In this document: piece after piece, positions 12,191-21,175 of the stretch
Layout of the letters: the number at the start of each line of letters is the position of its first letter
How positions within the stretch are numbered: position 1 is the stretch's first letter
Assembly: GCA_025765595.1 (NCBI GenBank)
Contig: JAIVFH010000419.1
Coordinates: 1 to 21,175 of the forward strand
Length of the DNA stretch: 21,175 nucleotides
DNA from: Obelidium mucronatum
Lineage: Eukaryota > Chytridiomycota > Chytridiomycetes > Chytridiales > Chytriomycetaceae
Reading direction: 5' to 3'
Made by a program: the position numbers and the translations under genes
The notes under the pieces: model-generated
Told to the model about the DNA's origin: nothing
Databases searched by the model: none
Seen by the model: the letters and a program-made list of their open reading frames with translations, nothing else

Positions 12191-12854
12191 TTATTTAACC
12201 CTTACTTTTTGCCAGGCGAAGTTAGCCGTACAAATTCGTTTCCTTCCTTCTTGTCCAAAAAATCCAAGTCCACTCTCTTTCCTTCCAAATTCGCGAAAGT
12301 GACTCTCAAGGAATGAGGGTTTCTCCATCGCTAGTGATAAGCTCCGACAATCGCATTTCCCAACATCAATCGCAAAAGCCCATGCCAAATCTCCTCGCTC
12401 ACTTTGACCAATGAACTGGATGAATTGAATATGCTTGGATTTCCCAAGAAAAACAATACCGCGATGCCATTTTGAAAAACCGAATGTACCTTGCACGAGG
12501 GAAATTGCAACATGCTGAAAAGAAAGATAAATATGAAGCGAGTCAATCAAATTTCATTTAAGGCTCCACCACTTTGAGAATTCATGAAATAGACTGCAAT
12601 CCAGAATTCGAAGAATACATGCGACTCGCTTCGGTTATTTTGTACGGGTGGTTGTAGGAAGCTGATATGGCCGTAAATGCAAGGAGCAATCTCCAGCTAT
12701 CGTCAAACTCAATTCCATAGATATCCAATCCTTTTCGGGATGAATTGCATCAGCAGTGGAAAGATTGTTGCCGAAAATACAACCACGGACGCGCCAAATC
12801 AACGACTTCAGCCACGACCATGACGGCAAAGACCAAACTGATTCCAACGACCAT
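12191..12854 (-). pseudogene. Possible broken gene of unknown family
   Basis: On the minus strand, ATG 12852-12854 opens a hydrophobic start (MVVGISLVFAVMVVAEVVDL) that could be a signal anchor. The frame meets TGA at 12750-12752 but continues in the same frame with DIYGIEFDDSWRLLLAFTA. A likely acceptor TTTTCAG near 12515 leads into a stretch reading GTFGFSKWHRGIVFLGKSK. Later coding-like pieces lie in other frames, such as RLSELITSDGETLIP and VTFANLEGKRVDLDFLD, the latter ending at 12202-12204. I do not recognise the family. The pieces look coding but cannot be joined without shifts, so it is either a decayed gene or one whose introns I could not solve. It would be divergent from TAF6, with starts 96 bp apart. 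Confidence 0.35.
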
Positions 12855-12950
12855 TTTCGGGATTTATTGGCCTTTTTTGAAATGGACAATGTGGAAGAAT
12901 GGGGGTTTTTTAACTTTGCTAATTCTTTTTTATTTACATCACAATAGCAA

Positions 12951-14995
12951 ATGTCTCTACTTCCCGTCGACTCCATTAATGTAAGTAAGAGGAGTCTATG
13001 GCTTCATCATATTACATATAGATGTTTTTAACTCCTGCTTAACAGGCGATCACTGAGTCCATTGGTTTAACACTCAAGGACTCTGTAGCCCAAGCGCTCC
13101 TGGCTGATGTTGAATACCGCATGCGCGAAGTTATATTCGTTGAGTATTAAATCACTGACGTGGAAGAGAGTGTGACGCAGCTGACTGTTTGTTGCTGTAA
13201 ACAAAAAAGGACGCAAAGAAGTTCATGCGACATTCGAGGAGGACGAAACTGACTCCTGAAGATATCAACCACGCACTCAGAGTCAGGAATGTGCAGGTTT
13301 GATAATCAAATTGGCCGAATGACTATGGGAGGGCTCATCTGTTTATACTAGCCGCTCTATGGATATACATCAACAGCACCAACAAAATTCAAGTCCATTA
13401 TACACGGCCATTCTCGAATTTATTACTTGGACGATGAAGAAATTGACTTGGATCAGATAATTAATGCACCACTGCCTCCTGTACCCTTGGACGTTGCATT
13501 TACAGCCCATTGGCTAGCGATTGAGGGTGTCCAGCCAGCAATTGTGCAGAACCCGACTCCGGCTGGTGAATATCCTGACATGATTTTTTCAAAAAAAAAA
13601 AGGCGTCGCTGATGTCAAACGTTTCAAAAATAAGATATTCGTTCTGCGGCAACCGAATCAACAAACACCATCTCCAAAACTCTTGCTGATCAAGCTGCTG
13701 CGGCCGCGGTGGCAGCCTACAATGAACTCTGAGAGTACTGGAGCAGGTACTGGATCTTCATCAGCAATTCCACCCGTTCTAGTCTCCAGCAACCCCGAAT
13801 CAGCAACTGTAAATGGCGAAACACTTGTGAAATCAGTTCTCTCCAAAGAACTCCAAATGTACCATGATAAAATCACAGAAAGCATCATGACTGTGAATGG
13901 ACCTCCACAAATTCAAGCTTTGGCTGTGAATAGTTTGGAAACCGATCCAGGAATTCAACCGCTTCTTCCATATTTTGTTCAATTTATGACTCAAAAGGTA
14001 AATTGAGACTTGATTCTATGTTAAACTCCCCGTTATACATTAAATAACCACCAAAAGATTACGAAACACATTCGAAACTTGAAAATCATGTGGGCCATGA
14101 TGCGCATGACCCGAGCGCTTCTAAACAATAAGAATCTCTTTGTTGAGCCATATGTAAAACCGAATTCCTGTTTTTTTTATTTTTTTTTTATTTTTTGACA
14201 GTGACTTACAACACCACCAGCTCCACCAAATGATGCCCAATGTTATCACGTGTATTGTTTCGAAAAGAATCAGTGAATCTCCGATGGATGACCACCACGC
14301 GCTTCGTCGGTTTGCTGCTCAACTCGCGGCACACATTTGGTAACTCTCCTGCAACACTGGTACAAAGCCGACAAAAAACTGAACATCAAAAAAAAAGCCA
14401 CACATATACATCCACGTACCCAACCCTTCAACCGCGCGTCACGAAAACTCTTCTCCGGGCCTTTTTGGATCCACTAAAGTCAAACGCGACACACTACGGC
14501 GCCATAACAGGTCTTGCCGATCTCGGGAACCAGGTTGTGAAAATGTTGATTCGACCCAATGTGAAAGCCTTTATGCAAGATTGTTTGGCTGCGGGTTTGA
14601 ATTCTACAGTCGAGCATGAAAAGAAGGATGCTGGTTTGGTTCTTGAGTTGATTATTGTGAGGAAACTTCTGTGTTGGGTTGATTTGTTCACTAAATATTG
14701 GTTTTTTTTATGAAAGGACGTTCTTCATAAACACGTGTTGGTGGAATATGATGAAACCGAAAAGGCAGTACTGAAGGAAACACCAACGAGTTTCAAGAGA
14801 CCCATATTGAATGAATTGGAAACTGAGTTTGTGGATTCATTTGGCGAACTGGTTGGAAAAAGAGTCGCCGCGCTGTTGGACGCTTCATTGGCGGAGCGGT
14901 ATGGTAGTGCCGCTGCCGCTGCCGCTGCGGGAAGCAATGAATTTGTTTCGTTTACGGGAAGTGAAGAGTTGTTTGGCATGGATGTTGACATGTAA
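12951..14995 (+). CDS. TAF6: TAF6, TFIID/SAGA histone-fold subunit
   Basis: Eight exons: 12951-12980, 13046-13138, 13210-13296, 13352-13997, 14058-14153, 14221-14339, 14398-14656 and 14717-14995. The N-terminus is a TAF6 histone fold: LPVDSIN, AITESIGL, VAQALLADVEYRMREVIF, AKKFMRHSRRTKLTPEDINH, ALRVRNVQPLYGY. Then come the conserved DEEIDLDQIINAPLP segment and the C-terminal HEAT-like domain (QPLLPYFVQF, MMPNVITCIV, LQPRVTKTLLRAFLDP, HYGAITGLADLG). It pairs with TAF9 in TFIID and SAGA. Acceptors at 14221 and 14398 were chosen because they keep the frame and match the family length. In exon 4 the frame shifts by one base at an 11-A run (13591-13601); without one A the protein is 535 residues. 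Between about 13620 and 13735 an alternative Ala-rich frame (TLADQAAAAAVAAYNEL) looks more natural, so two further compensating indels may exist there. Confidence 0.88.
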
Positions 14996-15180
14996 TGAAA
15001 AACAAGTTGTAAACTTTCCTTTATGAAACTGTGCCCGCACACAAAGTGGTAAAACTCATGCTTTTTCACCGTGAATTCCTCTAAGCAATCGATTTCCATC
15101 TTTCAATCCACAATTGAAGCCGGACTGAGTGCTAATGCATTTTATTTGTAAATAGTACGAGATAATACATCAATGTAACA

Positions 15181-16210
15181 TCATTTCCTTTCCTCCCTCT
15201 CTTTCTGCTCATTGCAGGAATCAACTAGTTCTTGCTCCCACTGCTCTAGTCTCCTCTTTTCGGCTGCTGCCAGAATAACATCACGTTGAATATCCGAAGT
15301 GGTGGAATGTGCACCACCAGGTGTATTATTCCCTCCGAGAACAAAAGTGCCCCCTTGATATTTATGGGAAGAAGAAACACCAGTGGAATCATCATCCACA
15401 GAAAAAACGCGACTTCCATCCTCCCGTCCACCAGCGACACTATTTCCTTGACTATATAAATCATATTCACGATTCAACTGACTGTTGAGTGTATGAAATG
15501 CCTCATTGTGATCTGAATGAACCATATGTACAAGTTCATGCAACAGAACCTTCACAATCGTCCTGTAATGTCGAAACCCATCTAATCGATCTGTTCGGAG
15601 CCGAATCGATATTTCCTGACCCATATTCTTGTTGAACCCGAGAATCGTCTTTTCGGCAGGATGCAGTTCTGTGAGGACTTGAACAAACCATTTATGTGAA
15701 CGCATTACTTCAATGATTCCAATGTCTTCTCTGAGGCGTAGCAGAAGGTTCTTTGCTAGGTTTGAGTCACGGAATTGATCGAGTTGCTTCACGGAGCCAA
15801 ATGTGTAAGTCCTTCCCGATGGTGCCGACGACTGCTGCGATGATGGTTTCAGCGAAGCCGCTTGTTCTCTCTGAATACAGTATTATTGTCCAATGTTCTG
15901 TGGTCTCAAACAAAAGACGCCCCCCCACCTGTCTCCTGACTTCGAGCACTCTGTCCTTGCGCCTGACTTCAGCCAAATCTTCCTCTTTCGTCCCAACAAG
16001 AAGCACCTTGACTTGGTCCGCTTCGCCCTTCAGCAACCCGCAAACTTGGTCGCCGTCGCCGGCGCGTGCGAACGCCTTGTGGAGCAGCCGCTGGTTGGGC
16101 GCCGGAATTCCAGTCGCCGCGGCGAGGAAAGTTTTAACGTTCGCGACCGTTGTTTCGGCGTCGACGGCGACGGGAAACGCGGCGCCGCGAAACGATACAA
16201 GAAGCTGCAT
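15181..16210 (-). CDS. Ubiquitin-like + WLM domain metalloprotease (Wss1 type)
   Basis: Two exons in transcript order: 15929-16210 and 15181-15870, 323 residues. The N-terminal about 75 residues form a ubiquitin-like fold (MQLLVSFRGAAFPVAVDAET, then RLLHKAFARAGD). A Ser/Gln-rich linker follows. The WLM domain carries the zinc protease motif HELVHMVHSDHN (HExxHxxHxxxH form) at about residues 200-211, preceded by LGFNKNMGQEISIRLRT. WLM proteins of the Wss1/SPRTN class cleave proteins crosslinked to DNA. A ubiquitin-like domain fused to WLM is known in fungi and plants. A charged C-terminal tail (about residues 300-323) ends EEREERK-like. It converges on TAF6 with 185 bp between stop codons, and starts 50 bp downstream of the stop of the CD2BP2/Lin1 gene on the same strand. 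A UIM or SHP box is not visible by eye. Confidence 0.88.
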
Positions 16211-16260
16211 TTGGATTTGGTTTGGTTTTGGATTTGATTTGATTTTGATTTGAAATTGTT

Positions 16261-18005
16261 TTATTTTCCTGCACCACCAGTCTCCACGTCAATAGAGGAC
16301 AGAGGAACAAACCCCTTGAAGGGATCCAGTGGAGTATTAGATGAAACCAAACGAACAAAAACAACATTCATCTGTATCTGCTCTTCACTGGGCGCCGTCG
16401 CCGCGTTATCATCTGTCACCATAGCGCTACTATCGGCTTCTTGTTGACTATTTGTGTCTGACTCCTGCTCCTTCCGCAGTTGTATTGAAAAATAGTCGCC
16501 TTGTTCCTTCCATACTTTCATTTGGGCAGCTGGAAAGGGGCCATAAAGGACTTCAGAATCTTGACCAAACTTGTATTCCCACAAGAGTTTGGGTGCAGTA
16601 CTTGATGATCCAGAAGACGTGACGGGATCGCCATGTTGCCAATCGTCAGAGAGCACCCCAGCGATGCGCAAAACACGAACAATAGACTCATAGGTTTGCT
16701 CCATGACATCTGTATTGACAAATAGAATAGTATGAGAGACTTGTGTGATGTACAAAAAGGAATGGGAAGGGGATTGACGAGGAGTACAAAAAAGGGGATC
16801 AGGTCTACTAAAAGGAGGTTCTCAGCAATTATAAAGCTCAGAGAGATTCCCACATATTGTTCCATAAGAGTTCATCATTTTCGTTTTTTTGGTTCCAACT
16901 TCCAAAGACTTGACTGATTAGAGTAGACAACGCACCGTATCGACCCAGACTGGTCAGGCGATCAGTGACTGTGATTAACTCGGAGAGACCCTTTTCTCGA
17001 AGAAGTTGGGCGTCTGCAGTCTAGTTGCGGCGGCAGGTGTCAAACAATGTCATTTTTTAAAAAAGAAAAAAGTGAAGATGGGAAGAAACCTCAACAACAC
17101 TCGCGTCTTTTTTATCGGTTGATTTCTTTTTGAGATTCTTTTTCCACGCGGGAACTTTCTTTGGCCCACCAAGTCGCTTTAAAGTCTAAACGGGGAGATG
17201 CCATAAATAAGAGGGGTTCACGAGAGAAGGCTGAATGGACTTCAGACTCTAGCAGTAAATACAGTACCGCTGCGACAGATTCCCGAGGCAGCATAAGCCG
17301 CAGCACTGACTTCCAGCACGAGTGCTCGTCCCCGCCGTCCTCCTCCAGCGCATCCTGCGCCTCGACACGCGCCTTCAGCCGCTCATTTGCCGCCTTTGCC
17401 TTCCTGATGTCCGCATTCGAAATGCCGCCCAGCCACTTGTCGTGGCTCTCGTGCTCGTCCCTGTCGCGCACAAAGTTAAAGTTCTCGTCGAACTTGCCCT
17501 CCTCGAGTTCGTCGTCCATGTTGAACGGCATGATGCGCACTGCGCCCTCGATGTCTTTTTCCGCGTCTTCGCTTTCTTCGCCTTGTTTGCGAATCGATTC
17601 CTTCGACAGAAACTTTTCCTTCTTTTCGCCGCTGTTGTCGGCGAACATATCGCCGCCGTCGTCCTGTTTTCCGTCTTCTTTTTCGTCTTCTTTTGCGGAG
17701 TCGTCGTCGGAATCGGGTCCATCGTCGCCTTCATCGTCAGAGTCTTTTTGGCGGCGAATCAGCTGCGCTTCGAATTCAGAGGAATATTTAAACAATACCA
17801 GTGTATCCCTGCTTGATGGCTCCCTTGCGTTTCCTTGCTGAAAGAGAGTGGTTGGGTCGTGGAGACTACGCAAACTCTAAAACAAACCGCCAAACTCCAA
17901 GTCTTCATCGTCTTGACCATCAGCGGCGACAAACGAATCCGATTGTTTCGAGTCAAACTTGACTTTTTTCTTGGCGCTTTCAATGTTTGTTGTTGACCGT
18001 TTCAT
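16261..18005 (-). CDS. LIN1: CD2BP2/Lin1-like U5 snRNP GYF-domain protein
   Basis: Six exons in transcript order: 17888-18005, 17799-17837 (39 nt), 17268-17743, 17090-17185, 16936-17020 and 16261-16709, 420 residues. The N-terminus is basic (MKRSTTNIESAKKKVKF). KRKGAIKQGYTDSDDEG follows, then a long acidic stretch. Next is the family signature VRIMPFNMDDELEEGKFDEN, then KWLGGISNADIRKAK. The middle has MLPRESVAATLKRLGG, equivalent to the LLPGETVAGALRRLG segment of vertebrate CD2BP2. The C-terminal GYF domain reads LWEYKFGQDSEVLYGPF followed by MKVWKEQGDYF. Known role: binds Prp6/Prp8 in U5 snRNP assembly and proline-rich ligands through the GYF domain. All junctions keep frame and restore family motifs. 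The fifth intron (16710-16935, 226 bp) is several times longer than the others. The start codon is 46 bp from the stop of the upstream 7-TM gene. Confidence 0.88.
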
Positions 18006-18051
18006 TATTTAATCGTTTTTTTAGAGTATTTCTTTCCTTCTATCTTTTTTT

Positions 18052-19157
18052 TCAGATTCTCCGTTGAGACAGTGTTGATCGAATGCCAACTTCTTTAACG
18101 CTTCCAACTCCAGCTCCATTTGCAGTAACACTGTTTGTCCGAACAATATTGACTTCTTGAACTCCACCCCCAATATTCTTTACGCTTTCTGACCTCTCCA
18201 GCATCACATTCCCAGTCGACGAAGCAATACTCACACTCGAAAACGCACTCTCCGGATCTCCCCTCTTTACGCAATTGCATTTCGTCACCGCCACAGGAAA
18301 CCAAAACAAATCCCAATTCAACGCCCGCGATAAAACGTAATTCTGCATAAACCACGCCAGCCACGACAGATACTGAGACGTCCAGTTTTCACTACTCCAA
18401 ATCAAGAAAATATCCATTGATATCACTACAATTGAACGCAATATATTCTTTTCGATTAAAGCCTTGTACGCGTGTTTAAGGCTATCGAACTTTTTGTAGC
18501 AGATTAGAATCACAGCCAATGTTGCGAACGCGTCGATAATTGTATCCGCAGAGTTGTATCCTACTCCAGTCCACGCGTTCTGTGTATATACACACATTTT
18601 CTCAGTGTCGTCCCATTCTGCAGACGAGTAATGCGTGTCAAGAAAACTCCATACGATTCTGTTGACAAGGAGGACTGAGACTGCGGCGAGCATGTATTTG
18701 TTTCTGTGGCTTACAAGATATGTTTTGAAGAGCATGAAGCCGTCTATGTGTAAATCAGATTAAATAGCTTTCAATAACAAGATTATTTATGAGAAGCACA
18801 CGAACCAAAGAAAACGTAAAACAAGTGCCCTAAAGCCGTGTCCACCATTGAAACAATAGAACACTCGGTTTCTCCCAATAACAGACTCCACACGCAAAAT
18901 GCGGAATAAATAATACTTGTGACGTTGAAGCAAATCATAATCACATTTGAAACGGCCCAAAAATTGCTCACTTTCTGTACTTGTCGGCAGAATATTGTTA
19001 TGAGCGCGTTACAGCACATTTCTATAGTGAGGCCAGCTAGAGTTGCGAGAATCGCCATATCTGTGAGTGTATATTGAGTCGCGTCTCCGCCTTCTCCTTC
19101 TGACAGATGCAAGTCCGCACTGGTTCCATTGATGGCCTGGGCAAATTTAAACCTCAT
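18052..19157 (-). CDS. Seven-helix membrane protein, family unknown
   Basis: Two exons in transcript order: 18806-19157 and 18052-18743, 347 residues from ATG 19155-19157. About seven hydrophobic spans are visible: DMAILATLAGLTIEMCCNAL, FWAVSNVIMICFNVTSIIYS, MVDTALGHLFYVFFG with FMLFKTYLV, MLAAVSVLLVNRIVW, TIIDAFATLAVILICY, SIVVISMDIFLIW, and YLSWLAWFMQNYVLS. A Ser-rich cytoplasmic-type tail follows. An NGTS glycosylation sequon near the N-terminus suggests an extracellular N-terminus, so a receptor-like topology is possible. No GPCR signature (DRY, NPxxY) is visible and I do not recognise the family. The frame stays open upstream of the ATG (to about 19214), so an upstream start exon is possible; a MENQQPAN start at 19250-19252 is in another frame. 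Confidence 0.7.
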
Positions 19158-19314
19158 GATACTTTCAACCAAGTACAAGGAGGTCCCTGGGATGATTGAC
19201 TCTTGTTTTCTCAACGTGATTTACATGAACGTTTGCAGGTTGTTGGTTCTCCATGTAAATCTAACCAAAAAAAACTGTACAATGAATTGCTTTTATACAA
19301 CCACATCAGTCTCC

Positions 19315-21175
19315 TCATTCCGTCGTCACTTCTTTAATTGCTTCCGTCAGTACTTGTTTCATAACAGAGTATTCTTGACTGGCTTTGACTCGAACAAACA
19401 AAACAGGACACTCAATAGAGATACACTTGGCATCCATAAGGTTCATTCCAGCCGGCTGCATTGAACAGGATCGACATACGGACTGAAGGGTGTCTCTTTT
19501 TCTTTCCAACTCAGATAGCCGGCCGTATAAATTCGCGATTGTTTCGTGAGGTTTGCTCTTCTTGCAGGATTCGCAAACCGTTGTAGATTCTGTTTTGCAG
19601 ATATAATTTGTGAAACTCAACATTTTTAACAATTTCTTTTTCTTTCATTCTTACCGTTTGCAGTTGGCTCATTGCAAATCACGCATTGATTCGACTGGTA
19701 AAATTGATCTATTTTGAATTGTCCACGGGCTGCTCTGGCAGCTTGTTTGCCTGTATACGAAAATCGCACTGGCATTCATCTTTTTCGGCATCATATTGTA
19801 CCAACTTTCAACATCTGGGTTTTTTTTTTTTTTTTTTTGATTGCAACAAGTTTAGGAGAGGAATAGTACCAACAAATAGAATCAAAACATACCGATTCCG
19901 ACTAATTTAAATATTCGCGACAAAGCCTGCACTGTTTTAGTGACGTAAACTTTGCCATCAGGTTTCAAAGTCCTTCGGAAGCATTTTCTTTTGGTATACT
20001 CCTTTTTCCAACAGCAAAAGCATGTTCTTACCTGTCTTTTGCAACCTCCAGAGGAACATACGAGCGACCTGAGTATCGAGTTGTCTTTTGCTTGGCATAT
20101 TATATACGGTATCCTTTCGCCAGCTTGAGGCTCCGTTCTTTTGTCATACTCCATACTTCGCATACACAATGCTACACCAGGAGGTACGTTTCTGCACATT
20201 AAAAAATAAAAACGAATTAAACAAAAAAAAAAAGCTTTTTTACCACACCCCCAACCGAACCTGTAGTTTTTCAGTTTAAACTCAGTAGCTATAATCAACT
20301 CATTCAACGGAACACGATGCGACAAAATCTTATCCCACTGACGGTACAGATACGGCCTTCAGCTCCGACATGTCTTGAGTTCGAAACAGAATTTTCAGCG
20401 CGTCTTCCACCATTTTCGCCATTCCGGGGAACCCATCGCGACGAACAGTTTCAATTCCTTTGGCGTCAAACACGGGTTCCTTGTCTTCAATGTTTTAATA
20501 CATGAATCCCACGTATCTTTTTTTGGCTAAAAGAATGCATGGGAGATAAAGCTGTAAAAGGTGGGGGTGGGTCAGTCCTGATATCTTTTTGTTTTTCCTT
20601 CTTGTAGTTTTTTAACCTTTTCAAATTTGAGCTTCATGGGTTCGGATTCACTAGAGACACGCGTTTGGCGATATCAATTCCAATCCGAAACGCAGATTCC
20701 AGCGATTTTCCAGGAAGCTCGACAAACAAGCTGTCAGTGTCTCCGTACACAACAGTACCACCCCATTCACTCTGATTTTCTGTCACAAGTTTCATTGCCT
20801 AAATAAGCAAGATTAAAAATAATTCGCACCCCCTTTTCAACGTCCCGAAATATCAAAAAAATCTAGGGACGTACTGCTTCCAGCGATCTTCGCCCAGTCT
20901 CCACGATGATCCGCAATCTCGGCACAAGGCATTCCCGAAAAGGAAGCTCCTGCATAGCCGTATGTGACATTTGCTACAAGTTTCAGGCCCAGTTGTCTGG
21001 CTTCAAGAATCCTTAGCAACGCCTGTAAAGAGCGAAAGAGTGTGAGTGAGCCCTGTCTTTTAATCAAAAAAAAACGTTAAGGATAGAGAGGCTTAACTGT
21101 ATCGTTCTTGTAAGACTTCATGGCTGTTTTCACCATCACACGTGTATCCAAAATCTCCTTCAACATACGACCTAA
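19315..21175 (-). pseudogene. REV3: REV3, DNA polymerase zeta catalytic subunit, 3' end, broken
   Basis: The 5' part lies beyond the window. Exons in transcript order: 21098-21175, 20875-21022, 20617-20798, 20261-20551, 20032-20191, 19893-19987, 19655-19814 and 19315-19589. Family B polymerase motifs are clear: LGRMLKEILDTRVMVK, RQLGLKLVANVTYGYAGASF, VVYGDTDSLFVELPGKS, KKRYVGFMY and EPVFDAKGIETVRRDG. The Pol zeta C-terminus has CysA (CVIC...CESC) and CysB, the Fe-S type (CRSC...CISIEC). Lesions: a 3-nt gap losing Arg in FSG(R)MPCAE plus a shift near 20910 (before IVETGRRSLEA), a shift near 20635-20640 (before MKLKFEK), TAA 20495-20497 after GFMY, a shift near 20354 (before YRQWDKIL), a shift near 19961 (before DGKVYVTK), and a shift near 19762 (before AARAARGQF). 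Splice sites are otherwise good. Either the gene is decaying or this stretch has assembly errors. Confidence 0.78.
19820..19838 (+). repeat. Poly-T run (19 T) in a REV3 intron
   Basis: Nineteen T on the plus strand, i.e. poly-A on the sense strand of REV3, stand immediately before the CCCAG acceptor of exon 19655-19814. An A-rich rather than pyrimidine-rich tract next to the acceptor is unusual. The run is also a likely site of length error. Confidence 0.9.

Noticed and set aside
12750..12752. In-frame TGA after Cys as selenocysteine
   Set aside because: The surrounding gene is unresolved, another TGA follows in the same frame, and no SECIS-like hairpin was seen.
17161..17841. Long plus-strand Ser-rich open frame
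   Set aside because: It is the antisense shadow of the acidic region of the CD2BP2/Lin1 gene.
20339..20354. 16-nt GTAT...AG segment in REV3 that would repair a frame if spliced
   Set aside because: It is far shorter than any intron in the window. Similar GTAT...AG segments at other REV3 breaks do not restore frame, so it is chance.

Overview
The window is nuclear DNA of a fungus. It is gene-dense, has many short introns (mostly 45-80 bp, GT-AG) and coding on both strands. Two secreted chitin deacetylases, CBM19-like cysteine modules, an F-box/ankyrin pseudogene and a 7-TM protein suggest an early-diverging zoosporic fungus (Chytridiomycota or close). That placement is inference from gene content. 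All exon models below were worked out by hand from reading frame, splice signals and family knowledge.

Layout, left to right. 1-2218 (+): 3' part of a secreted-type protein built of about ten cysteine modules, with seven introns that are all phase 1 and all at the same point of the module. 2570-3976 (+) and 5323-7206 (-): two paralogous CaMK-type protein kinases facing each other, sharing a 12-nt microexon. 4094-5210 (+): a broken F-box/ankyrin gene between them. 7302-8450 (-): Rab2-type GTPase in seven exons. 8527-9697 (-) and 10244-11876 (-): tandem chitin deacetylases with identical intron positions and matching promoter elements but different C-terminal modules. 12191-12854 (-): a poorly resolved, probably broken gene. 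12951-14995 (+): TAF6. 15181-16210 (-): ubiquitin-like + WLM metalloprotease (Wss1 type). 16261-18005 (-): CD2BP2/Lin1 U5 snRNP GYF protein. 18052-19157 (-): seven-helix membrane protein of unknown family. 19315-21175 (-): 3' end of REV3 (DNA polymerase zeta), with several breaks.

How they relate: the deacetylase pair and the cysteine-module protein fit cell-wall or chitin biology. The rest are housekeeping functions (transcription initiation, splicing, vesicle traffic, DNA damage tolerance and DNA-protein crosslink repair) with no evident shared pathway. I found no RNA gene, transposon or CRISPR. No clearly new multi-gene system is evident. The most unusual items are the modular phase-1 gene, the conserved microexon, the paired deacetylase promoters and the decayed REV3. 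Several single-base frame breaks (TAF6, deacetylase 2, REV3) could be true decay or residual assembly errors; the sequence alone cannot decide.
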